Shown: positions 21,094 through 30,425 of the stretch, in pieces | Layout of the letters: every line of letters starts with the position of its first letter | Position numbering within the stretch: position 1 is the stretch's first letter | From: Marinobacter subterrani | GTDB taxonomy: Bacteria > Pseudomonadota > Gammaproteobacteria > Pseudomonadales > Oleiphilaceae | Reading direction: 5' to 3' | NCBI RefSeq assembly: GCF_001045555.1 | Contig: NZ_LFBU01000001.1 | Span: 1,550,001 to 1,614,000, forward strand | Length of the DNA stretch: 64,000 nucleotides | Notes under the pieces: model-generated | What the model saw: the letters and a program-made list of their open reading frames with translations, nothing else | The model's database searches: none | Told to the model about the DNA's origin: nothing | Program-made: the position numbers and the translations under genes

Positions 21094-22329
21094 ATGTCCA
21101 TCCAAGCACTGCGCGAGAAGCGCACTGACCTGGCGGCTAACGCCCGCAAGCTGCTCGATGAGGTTAAGCCCGACGACTGGAAGGCGGAACACAACGAGCG
21201 TTACGACAACCTGGTAAACGAGATCGACCAGCTCGACTCCCAGATCGACCGGCACCAGAAGCAGCTGGATATCGAAGCCTCCAACCGCCAGTCCATCCAG
21301 GACCGGGCCGAAGAGCGCGGGATCTCCACCGACGAAGCGAACCACATCGCCAACAAGGAAAAGGACATCTTCCTGACCTACATGCGCGGTGGCATCAACG
21401 CCCTGGACGATGAGCAGCGTAACCACGTGTTGGCCAAAGCCCGGGAAGTGCGCAACGCCATGTCCACCGGCACCGGCTCCGAGGGTGGGTACCTGGTGCC
21501 GCGCGAATTCGCCGCCAGCATGCTGCAGGCGCTGAAGCAATACGGCGGCATGCGCGAAGTGGCCACCATCATCCAGACCGCCTCCGGCGCGGGCATGGAC
21601 TGGCCGACCACAGACGCAACCTCGGAAGAGGGCGAGATCGTCGGCGAGAACGCTGCCGTCGCGCAGCAGGATGCCACCTTCGGAACCAAGGTGCTGGACA
21701 CCTTCAAGTTCAGTTCCAAGTCCATTGCGGTTCCGTTCGAGCTGCTGCAGGACAGCGAGATCGACCTGGAAGCGCACATCCGTGAGCGCCTGCAGCAGCG
21801 CCTGGGCCGCATCACCAACCGCCTGTTCACCAACGGTTCTGGTACCGGCCAGCCCATGGGCATCGTGACCGCCTCCGGCGCGGGCAAGATTGCCGCCACT
21901 GGCCAGACCACCACGGTCACCTACGATGATCTTCTGGATCTCAAGCACAGCGTCGACCCGGCTTACCGGATGAACGCCGCCTGGGCTTTCCACGACCAGA
22001 CCCTGAAGGCGATCAAGAAGCTCAAGGACACGCAGGACCGCCCGCTGTGGGTGCCCGGCATTGCCATGGGTGAGCCCGACACCATCGACGGCGAGCGGTA
22101 CGTGGTGAATCAGCACATCCCGCAGATGGCCGCTGGCGTGAAATCCATCCTCTACGGTGACATGAGCCGCTACATCATCCGCGATGTGATGCAGTTCATG
22201 CTGTTCCGGATGACCGACTCCAAGTACACGGAGAAAGGCCAGGTGGGCTTCCTCGCGTTCATGCGCTCCGGCGGCAACCTGATGGACGTTGGCGGTGCGG
22301 TGAAGGCGTACCAGAACTCCGCTACCTAA
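21094..22329 (+). CDS. major capsid protein, HK97 fold
   Basis: 411 aa. Residues 1-75 are a coiled-coil delta/scaffold domain (DKYD-like repeats such as YDNLVNEIDQLDSQIDRHQK). Mature protein probably begins near residue 120 (AMSTGTGSEGGYLVPREFAA). AVPFELLQDSEIDLEAHIRE and NRLFTNGSGTGQPMGIVTAS are core HK97-family motifs. Ribosome site AGGAG upstream. Confidence 0.97.
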   Translation: MSIQALREKRTDLAANARKLLDEVKPDDWKAEHNERYDNLVNEIDQLDSQIDRHQKQLDIEASNRQSIQDRAEERGISTDEANHIANKEKDIFLTYMRGGINALDDEQRNHVLAKAREVRNAMSTGTGSEGGYLVPREFAASMLQALKQYGGMREVATIIQTASGAGMDWPTTDATSEEGEIVGENAAVAQQDATFGTKVLDTFKFSSKSIAVPFELLQDSEIDLEAHIRERLQQRLGRITNRLFTNGSGTGQPMGIVTASGAGKIAATGQTTTVTYDDLLDLKHSVDPAYRMNAAWAFHDQTLKAIKKLKDTQDRPLWVPGIAMGEPDTIDGERYVVNQHIPQMAAGVKSILYGDMSRYIIRDVMQFMLFRMTDSKYTEKGQVGFLAFMRSGGNLMDVGGAVKAYQNSAT

Positions 22330-22330
22330 T

Positions 22331-22356
22331 GAGGGGGAGGCTCCGGCCTCCCCCTC
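22331..22356 (+). terminator. strong hairpin after the capsid gene
   Basis: Perfect 11-bp stem GAGGGGGAGGC/GCCTCCCCCTC with a TCCG loop just after the capsid stop. There is no T-run, so it may stabilise the capsid mRNA 3' end or attenuate, not terminate fully. Confidence 0.55.
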
Positions 22357-22389
22357 TCCCTGACCCATTGATTACCCGAGGAGACAACC

Positions 22390-22578
22390 ATGGCAACGGC
22401 CAAGAAAAAAGCGCTCGTACTGGTGGACTACCATCCGCTGGGCCTGAACTGCGGCGATTACGTTGAACTGCCCGAGGGCCAGTTGAAAGAGCTGGAAGCG
22501 GAAGGCATCGTGGACACCAACGCCCCGGCTCCGAAAGCGCCCGAGAAGACCAAGGACGACGGTGAGCCCATCGAATGA
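22390..22578 (+). CDS. small head-region protein
   Basis: 62 aa: MATAKKKALVLVDYHPLGLN, then GDYVELPEGQLKELEAEGIV and a disordered Pro/Lys tail. Small proteins of this type between capsid and connector genes are often annotated as head-completion or fibre-like; I cannot confirm either. Overlaps the connector start by 4 bases. Confidence 0.65.
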   Translation: MATAKKKALVLVDYHPLGLNCGDYVELPEGQLKELEAEGIVDTNAPAPKAPEKTKDDGEPIE

Positions 22579-23102
22579 TCACCCTGCAGGAAGCAAAATC
22601 CCACCTGCGGATTGAGCCGGAATTTGTTGAAGAGGATGCGTTGATCGAGTCGTTGATCAGCGCAGCCATCCTCAGCCTGGAGCACCAGACCGGGCGAGCA
22701 TTCCGGGACCGGGAAGAGACCCTGATCCTCGACCGGTGGGAACAGCCGGTCCGGCTTCCGTGGTGGCCCGTGCAGGCGATCAACGAGATCACCTATTTTG
22801 ACGCAGACGGCGTGCAGCAAACCCTGCCGGGGTACTCGCTGGATCTGCGGACTATCCCTGCAACCCTGACACCCTATCCAAACGAGACCTGGCCGGAGGC
22901 GAAACAGCGCCCCCAGGCCATTACCATCAAGGTGCAGGTAGGGATGCAGGAACTGCCTGAGGATCTCAAGCGGGCCGCCCTGCTGTTGATCGGTAATCTC
23001 TACGAGAATCGTGAGGCGGTTGTGGTCGGAACCATCGTGGCCACTCTTCCCATGGCCGTGGACTTCCTGATCCAGCCCTACCGAATACTGAGGATTGCCT
23101 GA
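22575..23102 (+). CDS. head-tail connector (HK97 gp6-like)
   Basis: 175 aa. ITLQEAKSHLRIEPEFVEED and LIESLISAAILSLEHQTGRA match the gp6/YqbG adaptor family that forms a ring beneath the portal. WPVQAINEITYFDADG and the closing LKRAALLLIGNLYENREAVV also fit the family. Confidence 0.87.
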   Translation: MITLQEAKSHLRIEPEFVEEDALIESLISAAILSLEHQTGRAFRDREETLILDRWEQPVRLPWWPVQAINEITYFDADGVQQTLPGYSLDLRTIPATLTPYPNETWPEAKQRPQAITIKVQVGMQELPEDLKRAALLLIGNLYENREAVVVGTIVATLPMAVDFLIQPYRILRIA

Positions 23103-23623
23103 TGCGCGCCGGCCTCATGTCGTCCCGCCTCCGTGTGCTAGATGCCGGTACCGAGATCGGCAAGCTCTGGGCGGACGTGCGCCCGCCTCTCGATGTAAGC
23201 GAGCAGACCAGCCTCAGAGAGAGCGGCCAAACCAAGATACTGGTGCGACCTCATTACACGCTCCGGCCTGGCATGCTCCTCGAGGGCGGCGGCCAGCTGT
23301 ACGTCATCGACGGCATGGCCGACCGCCTGGTCAAAAAGCAGGACATACACCTGAGCTGCACCCGCCTGCTCGGCCGGCCCGGGGTGTACCGACAGGCCAA
23401 CACCACCGAGACTACGGCCCGCGTGTTCGTCGCCACCAGCACCCCCTATGTCGGGCTGGACGGCCAACTGATGCAGCACCGGTACCGGCTCGAGATTCCG
23501 AGCATTGACCGACCCGCGCCCTGGCACCCGGGAGACAAAATCATTGTCGATGGTGTGGAGTACCCGCTCACCGGCCTGGCCGAGGATGGCGACAACGGTC
23601 TGATCGTGGCGTACACCTCATGA
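23102..23623 (+). CDS. head closure/head-tail adaptor protein
   Basis: 173 aa. The sequence seems to hold two beta modules: WADVRPPLDVSEQTSLRESG to GGGQLYVIDGM, and VGLDGQLMQHRYRLEIPSID to PGDKIIVDGVEYPLTGLAED. Both look like the SPP1 gp16-type adaptor barrel. Position between connector and tail-completion genes supports head closure. Confidence 0.65.
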   Translation: MRAGLMSSRLRVLDAGTEIGKLWADVRPPLDVSEQTSLRESGQTKILVRPHYTLRPGMLLEGGGQLYVIDGMADRLVKKQDIHLSCTRLLGRPGVYRQANTTETTARVFVATSTPYVGLDGQLMQHRYRLEIPSIDRPAPWHPGDKIIVDGVEYPLTGLAEDGDNGLIVAYTS

Positions 23624-24174
23624 GCTACACCCTCCAGACCCAAGGCGCTGATCGCCTGGCCAGCCTGCTGGGTGCATTTGATAAAGAGACCGAGCGGGCC
23701 CAGAAGAACGCCCTCAACGCCGCCGCCTCGGAATTCAAGCGCGGCTTCGTCAATGACATTAGCGCCGGTACCGGGCTGAAAAAGAAGCTGGTTAGAGGCC
23801 GAATTCGAGTCAGTCGCGCCAAGGGCGCAGCCGGCGAAGCTCGGATAATCCCGGACAGCCAGGGCTTGCCCATTACCGAATACACCTGGCGACCCGAACC
23901 TGCCGGCCATCCGACCCGGGCCCGGATTCTTATTCGCTGGTTTGGGGGCTGGAAAGTTGCGGCCGGGTTCATCAACCCCGAATCCGAACGGCCCCTGCCT
24001 TTGAAAACGATCACATCAAAAGGCCGCCGGCGGCGCCCTGTTCTGGCTCACGGCGTCAGCGTGGCTGCTGCTTTCAAGCATGTGCGGGACGACGGTCGAC
24101 TGGATCGATACTCAGCGCGCCTGGCGGAAATATTTGAAGAAAAGCTCGAAGAGCAGATCAACCGGAGAGCCTGA
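23620..24174 (+). CDS. tail completion protein (HK97 gp10/Z-like)
   Basis: 184 aa. LGAFDKETERAQKNALNAAA at the start and GTGLKKKLVRGRIRVSRAKG are typical of the gp10/GpZ group that joins tail to head. The C-terminal half is basic (SKGRRRRPVLAHG). The ATGA overlap with the previous gene supports the start. Confidence 0.75.
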   Translation: MSYTLQTQGADRLASLLGAFDKETERAQKNALNAAASEFKRGFVNDISAGTGLKKKLVRGRIRVSRAKGAAGEARIIPDSQGLPITEYTWRPEPAGHPTRARILIRWFGGWKVAAGFINPESERPLPLKTITSKGRRRRPVLAHGVSVAAAFKHVRDDGRLDRYSARLAEIFEEKLEEQINRRA

Positions 24175-24176
24175 CC

Positions 24177-24638
24177 ATGGCCGACCCCAAATCACTGAGG
24201 GTGATCAAGCACCTGCAGTCAGCGCTTGAGCAGATAAATACGCCCGACTACAGCACCGATGCAGGCACCCGAATCAGCCGAGGCCGGAAGCGCATCAGCA
24301 ACCAGGAGACATTTCCCCTTCTGATCATTCACGAGGGAGAGGAAGAAGTCGTCAAAACCGTTGGCATTGAGCAGGTACAAAACCGCTTGAACGTGACCAT
24401 CGAAGGTTGGGTTCAGGCTGATCCGGTAAACCCGCTCGATGATGCGCATCTGCTGCTGGCAGACATCAAGAAGTCTTTGTTTCCGGCGCTCGAAAATCGC
24501 AGCAATCCCGGGCTGATCGTCAGGGTTTCATACCTGGGGCGCGTGATCGATCCGCCCGATGACGGCTCCCGTTCCTGTTCTGTCTCTGTCCTGCTCGCCA
24601 TTGACTGGACAGAACATCTCACCGACCCCACGAAATAG
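24177..24638 (+). CDS. tail terminator protein (U-like)
   Basis: 153 aa: SLRVIKHLQSALEQINTPDY, then LLIIHEGEEEVVKTVGIEQV and DDAHLLLADIKKSLF. The helix plus beta-sheet layout and position before the tube gene match the gpU tail terminator that caps the tail end. Confidence 0.72.
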   Translation: MADPKSLRVIKHLQSALEQINTPDYSTDAGTRISRGRKRISNQETFPLLIIHEGEEEVVKTVGIEQVQNRLNVTIEGWVQADPVNPLDDAHLLLADIKKSLFPALENRSNPGLIVRVSYLGRVIDPPDDGSRSCSVSVLLAIDWTEHLTDPTK

Positions 24639-24649
24639 AGGATCGAACT

Positions 24650-25384
24650 ATGGCTGAGCAAATCAACGAGGCGTATATCGGCTCCGGTATCGTCTACATC
24701 AACGGCCGCGACGTAGGCAACTGCTCGAACGTGAACTTCGCGATCGAACAGGAAACCCAATCGCAGCGTAATTACCGGGGCGGTGGCGGCAACTTTGCCT
24801 CCGTTACGAATATCACCTCCGTCGCCCTCTCCATGGAGCTGGCAAACTTCAGCAACGCCAACCTGGCGCTTGCTCTTCGTGGTGTTGTGGATGTGGTTGC
24901 CGCAGGCTCCGTGGTTGCGGAGAACGTCACGGCCGTTGCCGGTGGCCTGGCCGAAACGGCCAAGATGATCGATATGACCGATCCGGCAACCACCGTCACC
25001 GTCAAGGATGAAACCGACACCACCACCTACGTTCAGGGCACGGACTACGAAGTAACGGCCGCCGGCCTCAAGATTCTGAGTACCGGCTCGATTACCGACG
25101 GTGAAGTGCTTCACGTGGATTACGACAACAAAGGCACCAACGTTCTGGAAGCCCTGGTGGAATCCGGCTCGGAAGTTCGAGTGGTGCTGGATGGTATCAA
25201 CGACGCTACCGGCAAGCCGGTGACGGTTAAGGTGCACCGCTGGAAGCCCTCCCCAACCAATGGCCTTGGCCTGATCTCTGACAGCTTCGCGACCTTCAGC
25301 ATCGAAGGTGAAGTACTGGCCGATGAGACCATCCAGGCTGCTGGCAAATCCAAGTTCTTCAGCCGGGCCGCTGCGACTGCCTGA
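24650..25384 (+). CDS. major tail tube protein
   Basis: 244 aa: INEAYIGSGIVYINGRDVGN, SNVNFAIEQETQSQRNYRGG and MELANFSNANLALALRG match the Gram-negative siphophage tube family. The middle (VKDETDTTTYVQGTDYEVTA) may be a surface beta domain. High in Thr/Val/Gly as expected of a virion beta protein. Confidence 0.85.
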   Translation: MAEQINEAYIGSGIVYINGRDVGNCSNVNFAIEQETQSQRNYRGGGGNFASVTNITSVALSMELANFSNANLALALRGVVDVVAAGSVVAENVTAVAGGLAETAKMIDMTDPATTVTVKDETDTTTYVQGTDYEVTAAGLKILSTGSITDGEVLHVDYDNKGTNVLEALVESGSEVRVVLDGINDATGKPVTVKVHRWKPSPTNGLGLISDSFATFSIEGEVLADETIQAAGKSKFFSRAAATA

Positions 25385-25401
25385 ACCATCACCAACCAGG
25401 T

Positions 25402-25417
25402 GGGGCCGACCGGCCCC
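25402..25417 (+). terminator. GC hairpin between tube and tape measure genes
   Basis: Inverted repeat GGGGCCG-AC-CGGCCCC without a T-run. It may modulate the ratio of tube to tape measure. The 75-base gap holds no gene, and no chaperone gene intervenes. Confidence 0.45.
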
Positions 25418-25459
25418 GCCTGATCTCCCTCCCCGCATTGACCACCCCAGGACAACCCG

Positions 25460-28400
25460 ATGGCGCTGAAAGACTCGATCATTAACCTGGTCCTCAAAGG
25501 CAAGGATCTGATTTCCCCGGCCACGGAATCCGCGTCTGAAAGTGTCAGCAAGCTGCAGGAACGCAGTACCGAACTGAGCGCGGCTCTGGAAAAGCTCACC
25601 AATACCGAACGAAATATTTCTCAGTTCCGGCGTCTCGGACAAGAAACCGAGCGATTGAAGGCCAACTGGCAGGATGCTGAATACGAACTGGAACAGCTGA
25701 AAGCAGGTTTTGAAGCGACTGAGAAGCCAACAAAGGCTATGGCTCGGGAGTTGCAGCAAGCCGAGAAAGCAGCCGAAGACTCCAAAATTGCCTGGGCCCG
25801 GAACAGGCAAGAACTGGACAAGCTCAGCCCTCAACTGAAGGCCGCCGGCGTTAACCTGGAGAACCTCGACCAATCCCAGGACGACGTGCAGCAATCCGCC
25901 ATGCGGTTGCGCTCTGACCTTACCGCCGTCAACACCCAGCTCAACCGGCAGGAGGCGGCCGCGAAAGAGGCGGCACAGGGCACCGAGGCTCTGGGCGATC
26001 AGGCCGACAAAACCTCCGGGGTACTGAGTAAGCTGGGTGCAGGCCTGCAAACCATTATCACTGGTGCGGCAGCACTGGCGGCTGGTATCGGCGCATCCGT
26101 CGCCACTCTCACCCTGTTTTCCCGCAGCCAGGCCTCAGTGGCAGACGCCCTGACCAACACCTCAAACGCCATAGGCGTCAACCGCGAGGCTCTACAGGTC
26201 TGGCAGATCGCCGGCGAGCGCGTTGGCCTCACGGGTGAAAAGGTCACCGACATCCTGCGGGGTGTTACCGAGCGGCTGGGTGAATTTGCGGCTACCGGCG
26301 GGGGCGAAGCCGTCGATGTAATGGAGCGTTTGAATCTCAGCGTTGAGGATTTCCAGGGATTGCGGCCAGAAGGCCAGATGCTCCGGTTTGCCCAGGCCAT
26401 TGAGGGCCTGCCGAAAGCCGAGCAGGTAGCCCTCCTGGAGATGCTGGCCAGCGACGCCAGCCAGCTCCAGCCCCTGCTGGAGAAGAACGCCGCGGGCCTC
26501 AAGGCCATTGCCGCCGAAGCCCGGCAGGCTGGCGCGATTTATTCCGAGGAAGAGCTGGACAAGCTCGTCCGCGCCAACGACATCTACAATACCATCACCA
26601 CCAAGATCCAGGGCCTCACACGCCGAATCGGCATTGAGCTGGCTCCCGCGGTTGCTGATGCCAGTGACAAGCTGCTCGCGCTGTTCAACCAGAACGAGGG
26701 TGCCGACAAGCTCGTCGAGCTGTTCAAGCGGTTGATTACCTGGGCTGGGGAGATGGGAACGAGCCTGATCGAAAATGCCGACAGCATCGGCCGGGCCTTT
26801 GGCAAGCTGTGGGACACAATTCAGTCCGGCGCCAGTGGAGCGATGGCGGTGTTCCGTGGCCTGCAGACGGTGGTTGCCGGCTGGGCCACGGGGGTTGCGG
26901 GTAGCTTTGCCACTGTGCTCAGCATCGTTCAAGGTGTCGCATTTGCGCTGAATGAAGTTGGAGCGGTCAGTGATCAGGCTTACAACAGCATCCGCGCAAA
27001 AGCAGAGGCTGCCAGGGCCACCACCCAGGCGTTGGCGGAGCAGACGGTCGAATACGGACGAAAAGCGATTGAATCCGGGATAGGCGTTGTTACGGCCTTT
27101 GATGACGCCGCCAAGTCTGCTGACAAATTGGAGAAAGCCGTCAAGCGTGGGGTGGGCACGCTGGAAAAAATGCCGGACAAGATCAAACCGGTAAAGCAGG
27201 AAACCGATAACGCCACGGAATCAGCTGACAAACTCACTGAGGCGTACAAAACGCTGGGCGTCACCAGTCAGGCCGAGCTCAACAAAGCCGCCACCACGGC
27301 CCGCGATGCGTTCGCACAGATTTCAGAAAGCGGAACCGCCACCCAGGAGAAGGTGTCCAGCGCCTTTCAGGCCTATGCCCAGGCGGTCATTGAAACCGGC
27401 GATGCGGCGAAGATAAAAGCTCTCGAGACTGAGGCCGCGAATCTTGGACTGAGAGACGCGCTCAAAGAGGTCCAGACTCAGGCCGATAAAACAGGAACAA
27501 CCGCTGCTGGCAACGCGCAGAAAACCGCCGACGAGACCGACAAGGCCGCCAAGTCCACCAAGGACCTGGCCGATGAGACGAAAAAAGCCGCCGCCGAGGC
27601 TGAAGAAGCCCGGAACAAATTCAGGGAAACTTGGGGCGCAGCCTTTGCCAAGGCTATCTCCAACGCCCGCGAACAGGTCACCGCCCTGTCAGCTGCTGCC
27701 CGCAACCTGTTCGAAATTAAGATCGGCGGCAACGCGTTTGTTGGTGAGACACGAACCGCCGCCGAAGCCCTCGAGCGCGCCACTCAACGGACGGAGGAAC
27801 TGGCCAGCGCCAGACGCCGGCTGATGTCTAACAGCTTCGCTGCATGGTTTGCGGACACCGCATTGGCGGCGGCCCAGGTGGAAAAACAGTTCTACGCCCA
27901 GGCCGTAGCCCTGGAAAACCTCACTGAAAAGGTCAATTCCGGCTCGCTCTCTATGAGCCAGCTCTCCCGCCTCAGTGAAACCGCCTCCAACAAATTCAAC
28001 CTGCTGGACCAGCAGCGCCTGAGCGGCCTCCAAAGCGCCATCGATGCCGCCAAGCAGAAGATGCAGAGCCTCAGCGATACGGCAGACAGCACCCTCAGCA
28101 GTCTGCGCCAGAGACTGGCGGACATCCAGGGCGACACCGAAGAGGCTCAGCGCATCCAGTTTGAACAGGAACGCAAGCGCCTGCAGGAGCAACTGGAGCA
28201 AGCTAGGGAAGCCGGTGCCGACGCTGCCGCCGCTGATTACCAGCAGTCCCTAGACACCCTGGAGAAGATCTACCAGGTAGAACAACGCAACCGTCGGGAA
28301 CAGGAGAACGCCCGGGAAAAGGCCGCAGCAGACAGAGCCCGGGAGCAACAGCTGGCAGAGTTGCAGCGGCAAAAGGCGGAACGATCGGCCAGTACAACCA

Positions 28401-28543
28401 CCAACCGGCAGGACAGTGTGCAATCACGACCTACCCAGACCATCGTACTGCAGGGGCCGGGCGGGGCAAAAACAGAAGTGCAGACCAGCGACCCGTCCGC
28501 CCTGCTCCAGGTACTTGAAGAAACCGGTCTACGGAGCTCATAA
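25460..28543 (+). CDS. tail tape measure protein
   Basis: 1027 aa, predominantly Ala-rich helices and coiled coils. Hydrophobic segments near residues 195-215 (GLQTIITGAAALAAGIGASV) and about 470-500. The TP901-type core motif region is LKAIAAEARQAGAIYSEEEL onward. The C-terminus is coiled coil (FEQERKRLQEQLEQAREAGA). Length sets tail length, about 150 nm if the usual rule holds. Confidence 0.95.
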   Translation: MALKDSIINLVLKGKDLISPATESASESVSKLQERSTELSAALEKLTNTERNISQFRRLGQETERLKANWQDAEYELEQLKAGFEATEKPTKAMARELQQAEKAAEDSKIAWARNRQELDKLSPQLKAAGVNLENLDQSQDDVQQSAMRLRSDLTAVNTQLNRQEAAAKEAAQGTEALGDQADKTSGVLSKLGAGLQTIITGAAALAAGIGASVATLTLFSRSQASVADALTNTSNAIGVNREALQVWQIAGERVGLTGEKVTDILRGVTERLGEFAATGGGEAVDVMERLNLSVEDFQGLRPEGQMLRFAQAIEGLPKAEQVALLEMLASDASQLQPLLEKNAAGLKAIAAEARQAGAIYSEEELDKLVRANDIYNTITTKIQGLTRRIGIELAPAVADASDKLLALFNQNEGADKLVELFKRLITWAGEMGTSLIENADSIGRAFGKLWDTIQSGASGAMAVFRGLQTVVAGWATGVAGSFATVLSIVQGVAFALNEVGAVSDQAYNSIRAKAEAARATTQALAEQTVEYGRKAIESGIGVVTAFDDAAKSADKLEKAVKRGVGTLEKMPDKIKPVKQETDNATESADKLTEAYKTLGVTSQAELNKAATTARDAFAQISESGTATQEKVSSAFQAYAQAVIETGDAAKIKALETEAANLGLRDALKEVQTQADKTGTTAAGNAQKTADETDKAAKSTKDLADETKKAAAEAEEARNKFRETWGAAFAKAISNAREQVTALSAAARNLFEIKIGGNAFVGETRTAAEALERATQRTEELASARRRLMSNSFAAWFADTALAAAQVEKQFYAQAVALENLTEKVNSGSLSMSQLSRLSETASNKFNLLDQQRLSGLQSAIDAAKQKMQSLSDTADSTLSSLRQRLADIQGDTEEAQRIQFEQERKRLQEQLEQAREAGADAAAADYQQSLDTLEKIYQVEQRNRREQENAREKAAADRAREQQLAELQRQKAERSASTTTNRQDSVQSRPTQTIVLQGPGGAKTEVQTSDPSALLQVLEETGLRSS

Positions 28544-28545
28544 CC

Positions 28546-28935
28546 ATGGATATCACCCTGAGCGATGGCACCACCTCCCTCACCCTGCCACCCGATATGC
28601 AGTGGACAGACGAGTTTGGCTGGACCCCGGTGGAGCACAGCACCGACTACAGCGCCACCGGCAGCCTGATTGTGCAGGAGGGCGAGCGACAGGACGGCAG
28701 GCCAATCACCCTGGCCACCGGCGATGGCCGTGTGCTCACCCGGGCGGAGCTGCTCCAACTCTATGCGCTGGCCGCAATACCGAACCAGGTGCTGACGCTG
28801 ACCCTCTGGGGCCGGACCTTCAGCGTTATGTTCCGTCGCCCGGCCCTCGAGGCACAGGAGCTTTACCGGCAGGCCAACCCCGGCACCGATCACCCCTATA
28901 CCGTCACCATTAACCTGATGGAGATCACCCCATGA
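28546..28935 (+). CDS. distal tail protein, unknown family
   Basis: 129 aa: MDITLSDGTTSLTLPPDMQW, DEFGWTPVEHSTDYSATGSL and NQVLTLTLWGRTFSVMFRRP. All-beta by eye, directly after the tape measure, so probably part of the distal tail ring. Its stop overlaps the next start (ATGA). Confidence 0.65.
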   Translation: MDITLSDGTTSLTLPPDMQWTDEFGWTPVEHSTDYSATGSLIVQEGERQDGRPITLATGDGRVLTRAELLQLYALAAIPNQVLTLTLWGRTFSVMFRRPALEAQELYRQANPGTDHPYTVTINLMEITP

Positions 28936-30413
28936 CAATCACCAGCGACCAGATCGTCCTCTCGGAATCCGAGGTTATGGCCGATACGGATGATGGCGGC
29001 GGCCGCATGAGCGGGCGGATCGTCGTCTCCGGCCAGATCAACAACACGTTCCCGGATATCAGCCGGATCGACCGGGTATACGGCCGCGTGAACCTCCGCA
29101 AGTTGTACCTGTTCGTGAACGCCGCCAACCAGGACACCCTACTGGGCGCGCACACCATCCTTAGCGACCGGCCTGATGACCCGAACGTCCATGTGCTGCT
29201 GTTCAACACCGAGAGCCACACCGACCGCCGGATTGATGCGCAGGACAGAATCGAGAGCTACGTGGTCGCCAGCAACGAGGCGCCGGTCTGGCTGCGGGGA
29301 CGGCAGCTTGCAGGTCAGCGGGCGATACAGGCCCTGGCCCGAACCAATAACCAGCAGGATCCGGAGCCCGGGCAGATCTATGTGCTAACAGACCTTGACG
29401 CCGGCAGCGAGCAGTACGTCCGCATCACCGGCGTCGAGATCAAGGAGCAGACGTTCACCATCGACCGTGGCAGCTATGGCTTCTACAACTTCCAGCTCAA
29501 GACCTACGTGATCGAACTGGCCCAGCCGCTGGAATATGACTTCGATGGCAGCGACCCGCACCCGACCGGCAACCTCAAGGACAACATCAAGATCCTGAAA
29601 ACCCAGGTGGCCGACGCCGCCAAGTATTTCGGCGCCTCCCCACTGGCCGCCCCTGCCGCAGTGGGCGATCGCGTCATCACCGTGCAAAGCACCTATTCCC
29701 CGCTGGTGCCCAGCGCCCAGAGCGAGAACGCCATCACCGACCAGGCCGCCGGCGCCCAAGCCGCCATCATCCAGCCGGCCAGCAACAACACCATCACCGT
29801 CAGCGCCGACGACGTAACCACCGACACCAACGGCGCTGGCATCTACTACACGGGGCGGGCCATTGTCCCGGGCACTCTGGTGATCTCGGGCAGTAACGGC
29901 CAGTACACCGACCAAGGCGGCAAGCTGGTCTACACCGGGGGCAGCAACAACCTGGACACTGAAAACAGCGCGGTCGATTACATCAACGGCGAGATCCGGG
30001 CGTTTTACTCGGGCGGCAGCCGATTCAATTCGGTCACGCTCACCTTCCAGCCCGGGGCCGTGGTCAACCAGCAGACCAAGCAGGCCAGTCTGGAGGTCAA
30101 CCAGCAAACCCGCAGCCTGACGTGGGTGCACCAGACCGAGCCCAAAGCCTCCCCGGCCACACTCACCGTGGAGTACCGGGCGCAGGGTAACTGGTATCTG
30201 CTGCGGGATTATGGCGCCGGCGAGCTCACCGGCGACGGCACAGGCACCATCGACTACGCCACCGGCACCGTCAACTTCACCCTGGCCGCGCTGCCGGATG
30301 CCGGCACCAACATCATCATCGCCTGGGGTGAGAAGCAGGGCACGGTCATCGAGGCCGGCGCCACCATCCCGGACGCCCCCACCATCCGATTTGAAGTCGG
30401 CGAAACCGTTTAA
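28932..30413 (+). CDS. tail tip structural protein with beta repeats
   Basis: 493 aa, rich in Asn/Thr/Gly, with no Cys. The N-terminal half (GQINNTFPDISRIDRVYGRV, NLRKLYLFVNAANQDTLLG) is unique. The C-terminal half carries repeat motifs shared with the next gene: SAVDYINGEIRAF near residue 350 and GTIDYATGTVNF near 438. Probably a baseplate or tail-fibre component; no catalytic motif. Confidence 0.72.
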   Translation: MTITSDQIVLSESEVMADTDDGGGRMSGRIVVSGQINNTFPDISRIDRVYGRVNLRKLYLFVNAANQDTLLGAHTILSDRPDDPNVHVLLFNTESHTDRRIDAQDRIESYVVASNEAPVWLRGRQLAGQRAIQALARTNNQQDPEPGQIYVLTDLDAGSEQYVRITGVEIKEQTFTIDRGSYGFYNFQLKTYVIELAQPLEYDFDGSDPHPTGNLKDNIKILKTQVADAAKYFGASPLAAPAAVGDRVITVQSTYSPLVPSAQSENAITDQAAGAQAAIIQPASNNTITVSADDVTTDTNGAGIYYTGRAIVPGTLVISGSNGQYTDQGGKLVYTGGSNNLDTENSAVDYINGEIRAFYSGGSRFNSVTLTFQPGAVVNQQTKQASLEVNQQTRSLTWVHQTEPKASPATLTVEYRAQGNWYLLRDYGAGELTGDGTGTIDYATGTVNFTLAALPDAGTNIIIAWGEKQGTVIEAGATIPDAPTIRFEVGETV

Positions 30414-30425
30414 GGAGTTACCCGC

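Noticed and set aside
24413..26050. 545-codon minus-strand open frame
   Set aside because: Antisense to tube and tape measure genes; no recognisable domain and no operon context.
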